Source: Sphingomonas sp. UNC305MFCol5.2 (lineage in GTDB: Bacteria; Pseudomonadota; Alphaproteobacteria; Sphingomonadales; Sphingomonadaceae). Taken from it: a DNA stretch of 64,000 nucleotides. Numbering within the stretch: position 1 is the first letter of the stretch; each line of letters starts with the position of its first letter. Positions 26,200 to 35,297 of this stretch are shown piece after piece. The notes below the pieces were generated by a model. The model did not search any database. It was given only the letters and a program-made list of their open reading frames with translations, and was not told where the DNA came from. The translations under genes were made by a program, and so were the position numbers. Location of the stretch: NCBI RefSeq assembly GCF_000712135.1, contig NZ_JOOE01000004.1, positions 560,501 through 624,500 of the forward strand. Reading direction: 5' to 3'.

Positions 26200-27768
26200 T
26201 CACGGACCGGGTTGCGGTGCCGGGCTGGTCGGTGGCGCGCCCTTGTCCTCGCCATCCTTGTCCTCGTCACCCTCGCTCGAATCGAGCGATTTGATCGCAC
26301 CCTCGACATCGCCCTTGTCGATCGTCGCGATCATCGCCGCTGCGCGTTGGGCGAGGCCCTGACCGTGCGGATTATAAGCGAGCGGGGTGAGCATGGCGCG
26401 TGCGTGTGCCTTGTCGCCGTCCTTGAGATACATCCTAGCCGCATTGAAGCGGAGCCGGTCGTCCTGCGGCGCGAGATCGAAAGCGGCGGCAAGGCCGTCC
26501 TTGGCATTCTCGCTGGGCGGAAAGCCGAAATCGACGAAGCTGCGATAATAGAGAATGAGCAGGCGCGGGTCTTCGGGTTCGAGCTTGTTGCCCGCCGCTA
26601 TGATCTTGCGGATCGCGGCGAGCGTCTCCTTGCTCCTGTCGCGTGCGACACTGGCGGCGGTGAGCCGCGCCATTGCCTTGAAGATATAGGCATCGACCGC
26701 CTTGGGGTTGGCGGCGATGGCGCGATCGGCGGCAGCTTCGGCTGCGACGAGATCGCGCGCGTCATAGGCTGTTTCGGCGAGAACGATCTGGGCGCCGGGA
26801 TCACCGGGAAACGCTGCTGCGGCCTTCTGCGCATCGGCGTAGACGCCGGGCGCGGTCTTGCGGTTGACGCCGTTCTTCGAGCGGATGCGCACGTCCATCG
26901 TTGCCGCCTCGCCAGGGGTAAGCGGACGCAGCGCCACTTCGACGTTGGGCAAGCCGCTGACGAGAAACGCGGCGATCTTGCCGCGCTTGTAGCGCTCGAG
27001 CTCGTTATCGAGTGCCTGCAGATTGCCGAACGCCTGCGCCGCTTCGAGCGACGGCTTGCCCGCGTTGAGCGCCGCGAGATAGGCGCCGAGTTGCCCCGGC
27101 CGCTGGCGGGCGATCAGGAAATAATGGCTCAACAGCCAGCCGCGGCCGTACAGCGCGGCGCGTTGCTCGGGGCTAAGCTTGAGCGTGTCCGCGACGAGCA
27201 GCTTGCCGATCGGCAGATTGTTGCCCGTCATCAGCGTGCGGGCGCGATATTGCGGCGGGCGGCCGAGCACCACGTCGCCGTTCTTCTGGAAATCGGCAGT
27301 GGCGAAGAGCTCGGCAAAACCTTCGATGAACCATGCCGGATACACCGAATGGGGCGAGATGCTCCACATCAGGTGATGGGTATATTCGTGGAGCAGGATC
27401 GATTCGGCATCGAGGTCGGTTTCGCTTCCCGAACCCGACCTGCGCGGCACGACGGCGAGCGAACCGCCGGCGCGGGGCTTGTAGAATCCCGCGACGAACC
27501 GATTGCCGATGAGCTTCGACACCTCCTCGCGGCTGCCGACCACATAGACGGTGAGGCGGTTGGGCTTTGCCGTCGGCTGGTCTTTCCAGCCGCCGAGCTT
27601 GCGCACCGCCATGTCGAACCGCTCGAGATTGGCAGTGAACTCGCGGATTTTCTCGGGACGCTGATCCGAATAGACGACGAAATGCTGCGTGCTCGCTTCA
27701 TACCAGTCCGCCCGCGCCGTGGCGGGCAACAACAGAAACAACAGCGGCAACAGCTTGCGAAGCATCAC
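26200..27768 (-). CDS. Exported metallopeptidase-like protein with TPR-type repeats
   Basis: 522 aa with signal peptide (LLPLLFLLLPATARA). Residues 20-240 resemble the gluzincin-like DUF1570 peptidases: the zinc motif H127-E-Y-T-H131 in LLHEYTHHLM and the third-ligand candidate in WFIEGFAELFAT (E149/E153). Residues about 310-500 are helical repeats of TPR type (ALN..KAVDAYIFKAMARL, DDRLRFNAARMYLKDGDKAH). The tail is acidic and proline-rich. Likely periplasmic. It precedes the anchored serine protease on the same strand by about 107 bases, so the two may be one unit. Confidence 0.83.
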   Translation of the reverse strand: MMLRKLLPLLFLLLPATARADWYEASTQHFVVYSDQRPEKIREFTANLERFDMAVRKLGGWKDQPTAKPNRLTVYVVGSREEVSKLIGNRFVAGFYKPRAGGSLAVVPRRSGSGSETDLDAESILLHEYTHHLMWSISPHSVYPAWFIEGFAELFATADFQKNGDVVLGRPPQYRARTLMTGNNLPIGKLLVADTLKLSPEQRAALYGRGWLLSHYFLIARQRPGQLGAYLAALNAGKPSLEAAQAFGNLQALDNELERYKRGKIAAFLVSGLPNVEVALRPLTPGEAATMDVRIRSKNGVNRKTAPGVYADAQKAAAAFPGDPGAQIVLAETAYDARDLVAAEAAADRAIAANPKAVDAYIFKAMARLTAASVARDRSKETLAAIRKIIAAGNKLEPEDPRLLILYYRSFVDFGFPPSENAKDGLAAAFDLAPQDDRLRFNAARMYLKDGDKAHARAMLTPLAYNPHGQGLAQRAAAMIATIDKGDVEGAIKSLDSSEGDEDKDGEDKGAPPTSPAPQPGP

Positions 27769-27834
27769 GAATCCCCCGATCTCGGCGCGATGCTAGAGGC
27801 GCAATGTGACAGCGGATAGAGGAGAATCCAGGGC

Positions 27835-29997
27835 TCAGACGAAGCTGTAGGGATCGACGTCCACTGCCACCCGCACCTTCGCGCTCCATTCGAGCGCGCC
27901 CAGCCAGTCGCGGATCATGTCCTGCAGGTCGAAGGCGCGGCGCGCATGAATGAGCAGGCGGAAACGGTGACGACCGCGCAGCATCGCGAGGGGGGCGGGG
28001 GCGGGGCCGTAGACGTGCATCTCGTCGCGCCGCGGCGCGGTGCGGCCGATCATCCGGGCGGTCTCCTCGGCGGCGGCCTTGTCCTCGCTCGACACGATGA
28101 TCGCGGCGTAGCGGCCATAAGGCGGCGCGCCCGCCTCGCGGCGCGCTTCGGTTTCCGCTGCGTAGAAGGCGGCGCTGTTTCCCGAGATCAGCGCCTGCAT
28201 CACCTGCGCGTCGGGCGCGTGCGTCTGGATATAGACGTGCCCCGGCTTTTCGCCGCGGCCGGCGCGTCCCGACACCTGCATGATCTGCTGGAAGGTGCGC
28301 TCAGCCGCGCGCAGGTCGCCGCCGTCGAGCCCGAGATCGGCATCGACCACGCCGACCACCGTCAGATTCGGGAAGTGATAGCCCTTGGTGACCAATTGGG
28401 TGCCGACGACGATGTCGATCTCCTTATGCTCCATCCGCTGGACGAACTCGGCGGCCTTGGCGGGGGACCAGAGCGTGTCCGACGTGACGATCGCGGTGCG
28501 TGCGTTCGGCCAGAGCACCGCCACTTCGTCGGCGATGCGCTCGACGCCGGGGCCGCAAGCGACGAGGCTGTCGGCCTCCTCGCATTCGGGGCAGATCTCG
28601 GGTGTCGGGATCATGTGCCCGCAATGATGGCAGGAAAGGCGGCGGATCAGCCGGTGCTCGACCATCCATGCGGTGCAATTCGGGCATTGAAAACGGTGGC
28701 CGCAATGCCGGCAGAGCGTCAGCGGGGCATAGCCGCGCCGGTTGAGGAACAGCAAGGACTGCTCGCCGCGTTCGAGCGCCGCGTCGATCGCGAGGATCAG
28801 CCGGGGGCTCAGCCAGCGGCCGCGATCGGGCGGCTCCTTGATCAGGTCGATTGCTTCGATGTCGGGAAGTTCGGCGAGCCCGTAGCGGCCGGGCAGCTTG
28901 AGTTCTTCGTAGCGGCCGAGCTCGACCTGGTGGCGCGTCTCGATCGCCGGAGTGGCCGAGGCGAGAATCACCGGGCAGCGCTCGAAATGTCCGCGCATCA
29001 CCGCGACGTCGCGCGCGTGATAATGGACGCCTTCCTCCTGCTTGAAGCTGGTCTCGTGCGCCTCGTCGACGACGATCAGCCCGAGATTGGGATAGGGCAG
29101 GAACAATGCCGAGCGCGCGCCGACGGTGACCAGAGCCTCGCCGCCGGCGATCGCCCGCCATGCGCGGCGGCGCTGCGAAGTGCGCAATCCGGAGTGCCAA
29201 GCGACCGGCTCGCAGCCGAAGCGCTGGGCGAAGCGCGTGAGGAACGGCTCGGTGAGCGCGATCTCGGGGAGCAGCACGAGAGTCTGCCTGCCCGCGGCGA
29301 TAGCGGCGGCAATCGCCTCGAAATAGACTTCGGTCTTGCCCGATCCGGTGACGCCGTCGAGCAGGAAAGGCTGGAAACGCGCGGCTTCGACCGATTCCCG
29401 GAGAATGCCGGCGACCTTCGCCTGTTCGGGGCTGAGATCGGGCGGGCCGAAAGCAGGATCGGGCAATGGATAGGGACTGTCGGTGTCGACCGTCACCGCT
29501 TCGATCGCGCCGACCTTGCACAGCCCGCGGATCACGCCTTCGGAGACATCGGCGATCGTCGCCAGCTCGCGCACCAGCCCCTGCCGCTCGCCGATCCGCT
29601 CGAGGGCCTGCGCGCGCTGCGGCGTCAGGCGATCGGGCACCAATCCGGTCGCGCGATATTCGGTGATCGTCGGCGCGCTTTCAAAGGCGGCCGACGTGCG
29701 CACCGCCATCGCGAGCACCGCCGAGAGGGGGCTGAGATAATAATCCGCAGTCCATTCGACGAGCCGGCGCACAGGTTCCGGAATCGGCGGTGCATCGGCT
29801 ACCGCGATCAGATTGCGCAGGCGATTGTCACCGATTTCCTCGGTCGGCAGCCGCTCGGGCTCCCAGACCACGCCGGCATATTGGCGCGGGCCGATCGGCA
29901 CGACGACGATCGACCCGGGCTCGACCGTAATGCCTTGCGGCACGCGATAGTCGAGGGGACCGAGCGCGGGATGGAGGACGAGGATGCGGGCGCGCAT
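27835..29997 (-). CDS. priA: Primosomal replication restart helicase PriA
   Basis: 720 aa; ATG 29997 (MRARILVLHPALGPLDYRVP) is the family start, while 76 extra residues in the longer frame are spurious. DNA-binding N-terminal domain 1-190, Walker A VTGSGKTEVYFEA, DEAH box VVDEAHETSFKQ, and eight zinc cysteines in CRHCGHRFQCPNC and CHHCGHMIPTPEICPEC. The helicase C-lobe has VGTQLVTKGYHFPNLT and QVSGRAGRGEKPG. It restarts collapsed replication forks by loading DnaB. Its start is 52 bases from the preceding DUF2490 gene's stop. Confidence 0.97.
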   Translation of the reverse strand: MRARILVLHPALGPLDYRVPQGITVEPGSIVVVPIGPRQYAGVVWEPERLPTEEIGDNRLRNLIAVADAPPIPEPVRRLVEWTADYYLSPLSAVLAMAVRTSAAFESAPTITEYRATGLVPDRLTPQRAQALERIGERQGLVRELATIADVSEGVIRGLCKVGAIEAVTVDTDSPYPLPDPAFGPPDLSPEQAKVAGILRESVEAARFQPFLLDGVTGSGKTEVYFEAIAAAIAAGRQTLVLLPEIALTEPFLTRFAQRFGCEPVAWHSGLRTSQRRRAWRAIAGGEALVTVGARSALFLPYPNLGLIVVDEAHETSFKQEEGVHYHARDVAVMRGHFERCPVILASATPAIETRHQVELGRYEELKLPGRYGLAELPDIEAIDLIKEPPDRGRWLSPRLILAIDAALERGEQSLLFLNRRGYAPLTLCRHCGHRFQCPNCTAWMVEHRLIRRLSCHHCGHMIPTPEICPECEEADSLVACGPGVERIADEVAVLWPNARTAIVTSDTLWSPAKAAEFVQRMEHKEIDIVVGTQLVTKGYHFPNLTVVGVVDADLGLDGGDLRAAERTFQQIMQVSGRAGRGEKPGHVYIQTHAPDAQVMQALISGNSAAFYAAETEARREAGAPPYGRYAAIIVSSEDKAAAEETARMIGRTAPRRDEMHVYGPAPAPLAMLRGRHRFRLLIHARRAFDLQDMIRDWLGALEWSAKVRVAVDVDPYSFV

Positions 29998-30049
29998 GCC
30001 GCCCTCATATGGGCATTTTCGCGCCGAAGGGAATCCCGTCGGTCGCGCG

Positions 30050-30736
30050 CTAGTCGCTGTCGCCGATGCTCGCGACGTTGAACGACAGCGTGAAGGTGGC
30101 GGCGTGATCCATCTGGTCGCGGCGGCCGTCGCGGCCGAAGCGATATTGATTGAGATACCCGACTTCGCCGCGCAATTTGCCGCCGAGCCCGAACGACAGG
30201 CCGGCCGCGTTGCGCATCCGCTCATAGCCGCCGCGCTGGCCCCAGCCGGTGGTGTTTAAGTTGAGGAAATGCTCCTGCGTGGCGAAGAGCTTCAGGCCCT
30301 TGTCGTTCAGCGGCGTATCGAAGCCGAGTCGCGGGCGTACCCGCACGCCGATCTCGCCGCCGCTGCTGTTGAACCGCTCCTCCAGCCGCAATCTCCCCGA
30401 GAAGCCGCTGCCGAACGGGACCAGCACCATCTGCCGCAGGCGCTCTTCGTTCGGCAGCACCATGCCGCGATTCCAGTCCTCGACATGCCGATAGCCGATC
30501 GACAGCTCTATGCCGCCTGCGGTGGTATGGGTGAACAACAGGCCTGCCTCGGCATGCGAGAAGCCCTCGGCGCGATCGCTGAAGCGGCCGATGCCCTCCA
30601 GCGTCACTTTCTCGCGATCGCCGATCGTGACGGTGCCGTTGGTCTGCAGCCACAGCTGGCGGTCGACCTGCTGGGCATGGGCCAGGGCCGGCGCGAACAG
30701 CAAGGCTGCCGATAGAAAGGGGAGGCGCAACACCAT
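30050..30736 (-). CDS. DUF2490 outer-membrane beta-barrel-like protein
   Basis: 228 aa with a signal peptide (MVLRLPFLSAALLFAPALAHAQ). The mature part is alternating amphipathic strands with aromatic girdles (RQLWLQTNGTVTI, GIELSIGYRHVEDWNRG, GRLRLEERFNSSGG, RVRPRLGFDTPLND, VGYLNQYRFGRDGRRDQMDH), matching DUF2490, a small barrel family of unknown role in sphingomonads and bacteroidetes. It stands just before priA on the same strand with no obvious functional link. Confidence 0.82.
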   Translation of the reverse strand: MVLRLPFLSAALLFAPALAHAQQVDRQLWLQTNGTVTIGDREKVTLEGIGRFSDRAEGFSHAEAGLLFTHTTAGGIELSIGYRHVEDWNRGMVLPNEERLRQMVLVPFGSGFSGRLRLEERFNSSGGEIGVRVRPRLGFDTPLNDKGLKLFATQEHFLNLNTTGWGQRGGYERMRNAAGLSFGLGGKLRGEVGYLNQYRFGRDGRRDQMDHAATFTLSFNVASIGDSD

Positions 30737-30893
30737 TGGACATCCTCGGAGATGGCGAATCCGGTTCCCGCGGCCCTAGCAACAATATAGCAATAGTGTC
30801 ACGGTCCTGCCGCATTTTGCCGTGGTTGCTACGTATCCATGGTCCGCTTATGTTCCGCTCTGCCGGCGGAGTCGGCGCAAAGGGGGACTCGCC

Positions 30894-31283
30894 ATGTTGC
30901 TGACCGCATTCGCACTCTCGCTCGCTACACAGACGTGCAAATCCTACGACACCGCGCTTCCCGCGCCGCTGAGCGGGTGGAAGCGATCGGGGCGCGGCCT
31001 CGACACCGGTCATTCGGTGACGCTCGCTCGCAGCGGCGATTCCATCCGGACCACGGTCCGCATCCGCAAGGCCGGCACCTTCGGGATCGCGCTCGGCGAG
31101 CCTGGCTGGATCGATGTTGCGCCGATGCGGGGCAAGCCGCTCGAATCGGTCGCGCACGGGCATGGCCCCGATTGCTCGACGATCCGCAAGATCGTACGGT
31201 ACAGACTGCGTCCGGGGACCTATCGCGTCACGGTCAACAAGCTTAAGGCGACCCGCGCACGGCTGATGCTGGTGCGCTACTGA
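30894..31283 (+). CDS. Small exported protein, unknown
   Basis: 129 aa from ATG 30894, preceded by the Shine-Dalgarno AGGGGGA. Signal peptide MLLTAFALSLATQT, then a soluble domain (WKRSGRGLDTGHSVTLARSG, TTVRIRKAGTFGIALGEPGW, YRLRPGTYRVTVNKLKATRA) whose strand pattern suggests a beta-sandwich. Two cysteines (C15, C94) could pair. No family recognised. It lies 17 bases before the transaldolase gene on the same strand, so they probably share a transcript. The 157-base gap before it holds divergent promoters. Confidence 0.7.
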   Translation: MLLTAFALSLATQTCKSYDTALPAPLSGWKRSGRGLDTGHSVTLARSGDSIRTTVRIRKAGTFGIALGEPGWIDVAPMRGKPLESVAHGHGPDCSTIRKIVRYRLRPGTYRVTVNKLKATRARLMLVRY

Positions 31284-31300
31284 TTCGCCTGGGGACTGCC

Positions 31301-31957
31301 ATGAAATTCTTCGCCGACACCGCCGACACCGCCGACATCCGCGACCTCGCCGATACCGGGCTTCTCGACGGCGTCACCACCAATCCGTCGCTGATCCACA
31401 AGGCGGGGCGCGACTTCCTCGAAGTGGTCGCGGAGATCTGCCAGATCGTCCCCGGCAAGCCGGTATCGGCCGAAGTCGTCGCGCTCGATCACGAAGGCAT
31501 GATGCGCGAGGCCGAAGTGGTCCGTAAAATCGCCGACAACATCGCCGTCAAGGTGCCGCTGACGATCGACGGGCTCAAGACCTGCAAGGCGCTCACCGAC
31601 GACGGCACGATGGTCAACGTGACGCTCTGCTTCTCGGCCAACCAGGCGTTGCTCGCCGCCAAGGCCGGCGCGACCTTCGTCTCGCCGTTCGTCGGCCGCC
31701 ACGACGATAACGGCTTCGACGGGATGCAGCTGATCAGCGACATCCGGCTGATCTACGACAATTACGATTTCTCGACCGAGATCCTCGTCGCCAGCGTGCG
31801 CCACCCGATCCATGTGCTCGAGGCCGCGCGGATCGGCGCCGACGTGATGACCGCGCCGCCCGCGGTGATCCGCCAATTGGTCAAGCACCCGCTGACCGAC
31901 AAGGGGATCGAAGGCTTCCTCGCCGACTGGGCGAAGACCGGGCAGAAGATCGGTTGA
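31301..31957 (+). CDS. tal: Transaldolase (small TalC/fructose-6-phosphate aldolase type)
   Basis: 218 aa, the small subgroup-4 size. Typical motifs: MKFFADTADTADIRDLADTG, GVTTNPSLIHK, Schiff-base lysine K84 in IAVKVPLT, VTLCFSANQALLAAKAGATF, VSPFVGRHDDNG and ILVASVRHP. It transfers dihydroxyacetone units in the non-oxidative pentose phosphate pathway; the fructose-6-phosphate aldolase alternative cannot be excluded from motifs alone. A strong terminator follows. Confidence 0.93.
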   Translation: MKFFADTADTADIRDLADTGLLDGVTTNPSLIHKAGRDFLEVVAEICQIVPGKPVSAEVVALDHEGMMREAEVVRKIADNIAVKVPLTIDGLKTCKALTDDGTMVNVTLCFSANQALLAAKAGATFVSPFVGRHDDNGFDGMQLISDIRLIYDNYDFSTEILVASVRHPIHVLEAARIGADVMTAPPAVIRQLVKHPLTDKGIEGFLADWAKTGQKIG

Positions 31958-31963
31958 GCCTTT

Positions 31964-32104
31964 TCCCCTCCCTAATAGGGAGGGGTTAGGGGTGGGTAAG
32001 AAAAGGCCGGGATCGATGCCCGGCCTTTTCTTTTTTCCATGCAATTCGATGGGCTCGCCTTCGGCTCGCACCCACCCCCAGCCCCTCCCTTGCAGGGAGG
32101 GGAG
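31964..32104. repeat. Composite palindromic element, copy 2
   Basis: Same architecture as the element after phaR: left arm TCCCCTCCC-TAATA-GGGAGGGG with GGGGTGGG, a central terminator sharing TCGATGCCCGGCCTTTTCTT with copy 1, a GGGCTCG...TCGCACCC spacer, and right arm CCCCTCCCTTGCAGGGAGGG. It spans most of the gap between the transaldolase and xerC genes. Confidence 0.85.
32000..32036 (+). terminator. Rho-independent terminator after the transaldolase gene
   Basis: Stem GAAAAGGCCGGG / CCCGGCCTTTTC around ATCGATG, followed by a run of T's (CTTTTTT). Stronger than the copy after phaR because of its longer T-tract. Confidence 0.9.
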
Positions 32105-32125
32105 TCCAGGGACCATTGTGTCCAG

Positions 32126-33019
32126 ATGACCGAACCCGCACTGCCTCTGCTCTACGGCCAGCATCTCGCCCGCGACCGGCGGCGTTCGGTGCATACCGTC
32201 CGTGCATACGAAGCCACCGCGGTCCGGCTGATCGCGTTCCTCCAGTCGCATTGGGGCGAGGCGGTGACGCGCGACGGACTCGCGCGGATCGGCAATGCGG
32301 ATATGCGGGCGTACCTCGCGCATCGCCGCAACGACGGCCTGTCCAATGCCTCCGCGGCGCGCGAGCTTTCGGCGGTGCGCGGTTTCCTCAAATTCGCCGT
32401 CGGCGACGCGGCCGAGTTGCCGAGATTGCGTGGGCCGCGAGTCAAGAAGGGCGTGCCGCGCCCGATCGCGCCGCACGAGGCAGTGGCATTGGCCGAGACC
32501 GTGTCCGAAGAGGCAAGCGAGCCGTGGATCGGCGCACGCGACTGGGCGGTGCTGCTGTTGCTCTATGGCGCGGGCCTGCGCATCGGCGAGGCAGTGGGCC
32601 TGACCGGCGCGGTGCTGCCGCTCGGCGCGACGATGCGCGTCACCGGCAAGCGTGCCAAGACCCGCAATGTGCCCTTGCTGCCGCAGGTGCGCGCGGCGAT
32701 CGAGGCCTATGCCGATCTATGCCCCTATGGCGTGTCGCGCGATGCGCCGTTGTTCCGCGGAGCCAAGGGCGGACCGTTGCCGCCGGGGATGATCCGCAAG
32801 GTGGTGCGCGCGGCGCGGACGTCGCTGGGCCTTTCCGAGCGGACGACGCCGCACGCGCTGCGCCACAGCTTCGCCACCCACCTGCTCGGGCGCGGCGCCG
32901 ATCTGCGCGCGCTGCAGGAGTTGCTCGGCCATGCAAGCCTCAGCTCGACCCAGATCTACACCGCGGTCGATGCCGCGCATCTGCTCGACGTCTATCGCAA
33001 CGCCCATCCGCGCGCCTAG
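32126..33019 (+). CDS. xerC: Tyrosine recombinase XerC
   Basis: 297 aa site-specific recombinase that resolves chromosome dimers with XerD at dif. ATG 32126 gives a SAM-like N-terminal domain (1-105) and a catalytic domain with R152 (GAGLRIGEA), K175 (TGKRAKTRNVP), H243-x-x-R246 (HALRHSFATHLL), H269 (LGHASLSSTQIY) and nucleophile Y278. All catalytic residues are present. Its last four bases overlap the convergent dedA gene. No recombination site was recognised nearby. Confidence 0.93.
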   Translation: MTEPALPLLYGQHLARDRRRSVHTVRAYEATAVRLIAFLQSHWGEAVTRDGLARIGNADMRAYLAHRRNDGLSNASAARELSAVRGFLKFAVGDAAELPRLRGPRVKKGVPRPIAPHEAVALAETVSEEASEPWIGARDWAVLLLLYGAGLRIGEAVGLTGAVLPLGATMRVTGKRAKTRNVPLLPQVRAAIEAYADLCPYGVSRDAPLFRGAKGGPLPPGMIRKVVRAARTSLGLSERTTPHALRHSFATHLLGRGADLRALQELLGHASLSSTQIYTAVDAAHLLDVYRNAHPRA

Positions 33020-33606
33020 CGCCTGGCGCGGGGCTTCCAGGTGGCGATGCGCCAGACATAAGCGAGCAGCGCAAGGACGATGATCGCAGTCACGCCCGGC
33101 GCGATCCAATGGTCGATCGTCTCGAAATTGGTGCCCAGCCAGAAACCCACGCCGACGAGGATCGTGTTCCACACCAGGCTGCCGGCGGTGGTGTAGGCCA
33201 CGAATCGCCAGAACGGCATGTGCAGCAGTCCCGCGGGAATCGAGATCACGGTGCGCCCGATCGGCATGAAGCGGAACACGAACACCGTCGCACCGCCCCA
33301 GCGATCGAAGAAACTGCGCAGCCGCTCGACATCCTCCCAATCCATCGTCAGCCAGCGGCCCCAGCGATCGACCATCGGCTTGAGCCGCTCATAGCCGTAG
33401 CGCCGGCCGATCTCCCACCAGAACAGGTTGCCGACCGCGCAGCCGAGCGTGCCCGCAGCCACGAGGAAGGCGAAGTTCATCTTCCCCTGGCCCGCCGCGA
33501 TCCCGCCCACGCTCATGATCACTTCGGACGGGACTGGCGGGATCACGTTTTCCAGCACCATCAGCAGGAAAATCCCGAAATAGCCCCAGTCGAGCCAGTC
33601 GATCAT
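33016..33606 (-). CDS. DedA family membrane protein
   Basis: 196 aa inner-membrane protein. It shows the DedA signature LLMVLENVIPPVPSEVIMSVGG at the N-terminus, GCAVGNLFWWEIGRRYG, and the G/R block FRFMPIGRTVISIPAG; a C-terminal helix ends in a basic tail. DedA proteins are half-transporters linked to proton homeostasis or undecaprenyl phosphate recycling. It follows gshB by four bases on the same strand and is probably co-transcribed. Confidence 0.92.
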   Translation of the reverse strand: MIDWLDWGYFGIFLLMVLENVIPPVPSEVIMSVGGIAAGQGKMNFAFLVAAGTLGCAVGNLFWWEIGRRYGYERLKPMVDRWGRWLTMDWEDVERLRSFFDRWGGATVFVFRFMPIGRTVISIPAGLLHMPFWRFVAYTTAGSLVWNTILVGVGFWLGTNFETIDHWIAPGVTAIIVLALLAYVWRIATWKPRARR

Positions 33607-33610
33607 CGCT

Positions 33611-34570
33611 TCAGGCCGCGCGTTCGGCGACGCGGCGTTCGATCGCCTGCCAGATCAACGCGGCGGTGTCGCCGCCGTTGAACCGGTCGATCGCGACGAT
33701 ACCCGTCGGGGACGTGACGTTGATTTCGGTCAGCCATTCCCCGCCGATCACGTCGATCCCGACGAACAGGAGACCGCGCTTCTTCAGCTCGGGCCCGAGC
33801 GCGGCGCAGATTTGCTTCTCGCGCTCGGTGAGTTCGGTCTTGGCTGCCGATCCGCCGACCGCGAGGTTCGAACGGATCTCGCCTTCGCCGGGGATCCGGT
33901 TGATCGCCCCGGCGATCTCGCCGTCGACCAGTACGATGCGCTTGTCGCCCTGCGCCACCGAGGGAAGGAACGCCTGCACCATGTGCGGCTCGCGATATGC
34001 GGTGTTGAACACTTCGATCAGCGAGGAGAGGTTGGCACCATCGCTGCCGACCTTGAAGATCGCCTTGCCGCCATTGCCGTGGAGCGGCTTGACGACGATC
34101 TCCCCGTGCTTGGCGAGGAACGCCCGTGCCTCGTCGAGGCTGCGCGTCACCAAAGTGGGCGGCATGAACTCGGCATAATCGAGCACGAACACCTTTTCGG
34201 GTGCGTTGCGGACGCTGGCGGGGTCGTTCACCACGAGCGTGCGATCGACGATGCGCTCGAGCAGGTGCGTGGCGGTGATGTAGCCGAGGTCGAAGGGCGG
34301 GTCCTGCCGCATCAGCACGACATCGGCTTCCGCGCCGAGATCGAGGCTCACCGGATCGTCGAAATGGAAGTGATTGCCCGCGACGCGCTGGACGCTGACC
34401 GGATGCGCCTTTGTCCAGACGCGTCCGTCGGAATAATTGAGGTCCTCAGGCGTGTAATGGAACAGCCGGTGGCCGCGCGCCTGCGCCGACAGCATCAACG
34501 CGAAGCTCGAATCGCCGGCGATGTTGATCGCATCGAGCGGGTCCATCTGCACGGCAACAACAAGCGACAT
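33611..34570 (-). CDS. gshB: Glutathione synthetase
   Basis: 319 aa ATP-grasp enzyme joining gamma-glutamylcysteine and glycine. MSLVVAVQMDPLDAINIAGD, VLMRQDPPFDLGYITATHLL, VVKPLHGNGGKAIFKV (ATP-grasp lid), FLPSVAQGDKRIVLVDGEI and GIDVIGGEWLTEINVTSPTG are all family blocks; length is standard. It belongs to a minus-strand run yraN-gshB-dedA with 43 and 4 bases between genes. Confidence 0.96.
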   Translation of the reverse strand: MSLVVAVQMDPLDAINIAGDSSFALMLSAQARGHRLFHYTPEDLNYSDGRVWTKAHPVSVQRVAGNHFHFDDPVSLDLGAEADVVLMRQDPPFDLGYITATHLLERIVDRTLVVNDPASVRNAPEKVFVLDYAEFMPPTLVTRSLDEARAFLAKHGEIVVKPLHGNGGKAIFKVGSDGANLSSLIEVFNTAYREPHMVQAFLPSVAQGDKRIVLVDGEIAGAINRIPGEGEIRSNLAVGGSAAKTELTEREKQICAALGPELKKRGLLFVGIDVIGGEWLTEINVTSPTGIVAIDRFNGGDTAALIWQAIERRVAERAA

Positions 34571-34613
34571 TCGGCCTCCTTCGGAACCCCTGTAGGTGAC
34601 TTATTGTACTAAG

Positions 34614-34988
34614 TCACCCCATCCAGGCGTTCTCGATATGGCGAGGCAGCGCGCGAGGAGCAATGAGGATCACGTCGACGCGAATGTCGTCGCCCGGCCC
34701 GGCATAACGCGGCATCAGATACTCCGCCGCCGCGGCGACGCGCGCCAGCCGTCGCTCGTCGATCGCGAAATCGAGCTCTGCGTTGGTCGCGCGGGTCTTC
34801 ACTTCGACGAAGGCGACGAGATTGCCCTTGCGCACGACGAGGTCGACTTCGCCGGCCGGCGTGCGCACCCGGCGATCGAGGATTCGCCAGCCGCGCAGCC
34901 AGAGCCACCAGGCGGCGCGCCTTTCCCCGTCGCGGCCGCGGTTTTCCGCCGCTTTTCGGTCGCTCGTCGCGCGCCGAGGCCGTTTCAT
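34614..34988 (-). CDS. yraN: YraN family (UPF0102) nuclease-like protein
   Basis: 124 aa. ATG 34988 is set by GAGGAG six bases upstream; the GTG-type start at 35006 is less likely. The restriction-endonuclease-like core is intact: E in GEVDLVVRKGN and the E-x-K pair in VAFVEVKTRA. Function unknown; it is commonly found next to rsmI in many genomes, as here, where rsmI lies upstream on the same strand with one small antisense gene in between. Confidence 0.92.
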   Translation of the reverse strand: MKRPRRATSDRKAAENRGRDGERRAAWWLWLRGWRILDRRVRTPAGEVDLVVRKGNLVAFVEVKTRATNAELDFAIDERRLARVAAAAEYLMPRYAGPGDDIRVDVILIAPRALPRHIENAWMG

Positions 34989-35099
34989 CTGCAACTCCTC
35001 GCACAAGGGCTTGGCGCCTGTGGATAACTTTGGTTAGTCTCCGCTATTCCGACTCATGAGAGGCGGGTCGCATATCGTCACCGGGGGGTGCCGAGGACT

Positions 35100-35297
35100 A
35101 TGGAATCCAACGAACGCTATTACCGGCGCCGGGCCATCCAGGAAATCCTGGCGGCACGCCATGCGATCACTGCGAATGCGAAGGAACGGCGGCGGCTGCT
35201 TGCCGAAAGCTATGTCCGTCGCCTTTCGGAACTGACCGGTTCGGACGAGAGCTTCCTGCTCGATGCCAATCCGGCGCGGCTGCAAGAGTTCGCCTAG
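35100..35297 (+). CDS. Small charged helical protein, unknown
   Basis: 65 aa from ATG 35100 with GAGGA at seven bases upstream. Almost wholly alpha-helical and charged (RYYRRRAIQEILAARHA, AKERRRLLAESYVRRLSELT), no membrane segment, no cysteine. It lies antiparallel between yraN and rsmI, and its stop overlaps the rsmI stop region by four bases. The good ribosome site and protein-like composition make it likely genuine, though I cannot name a family. Confidence 0.6.
   Translation: MESNERYYRRRAIQEILAARHAITANAKERRRLLAESYVRRLSELTGSDESFLLDANPARLQEFA

Noticed and set aside
32126..33019. Phage or integron integrase
   Set aside because: Length, motifs and a chromosomal housekeeping setting fit XerC, and there are no phage genes around it.
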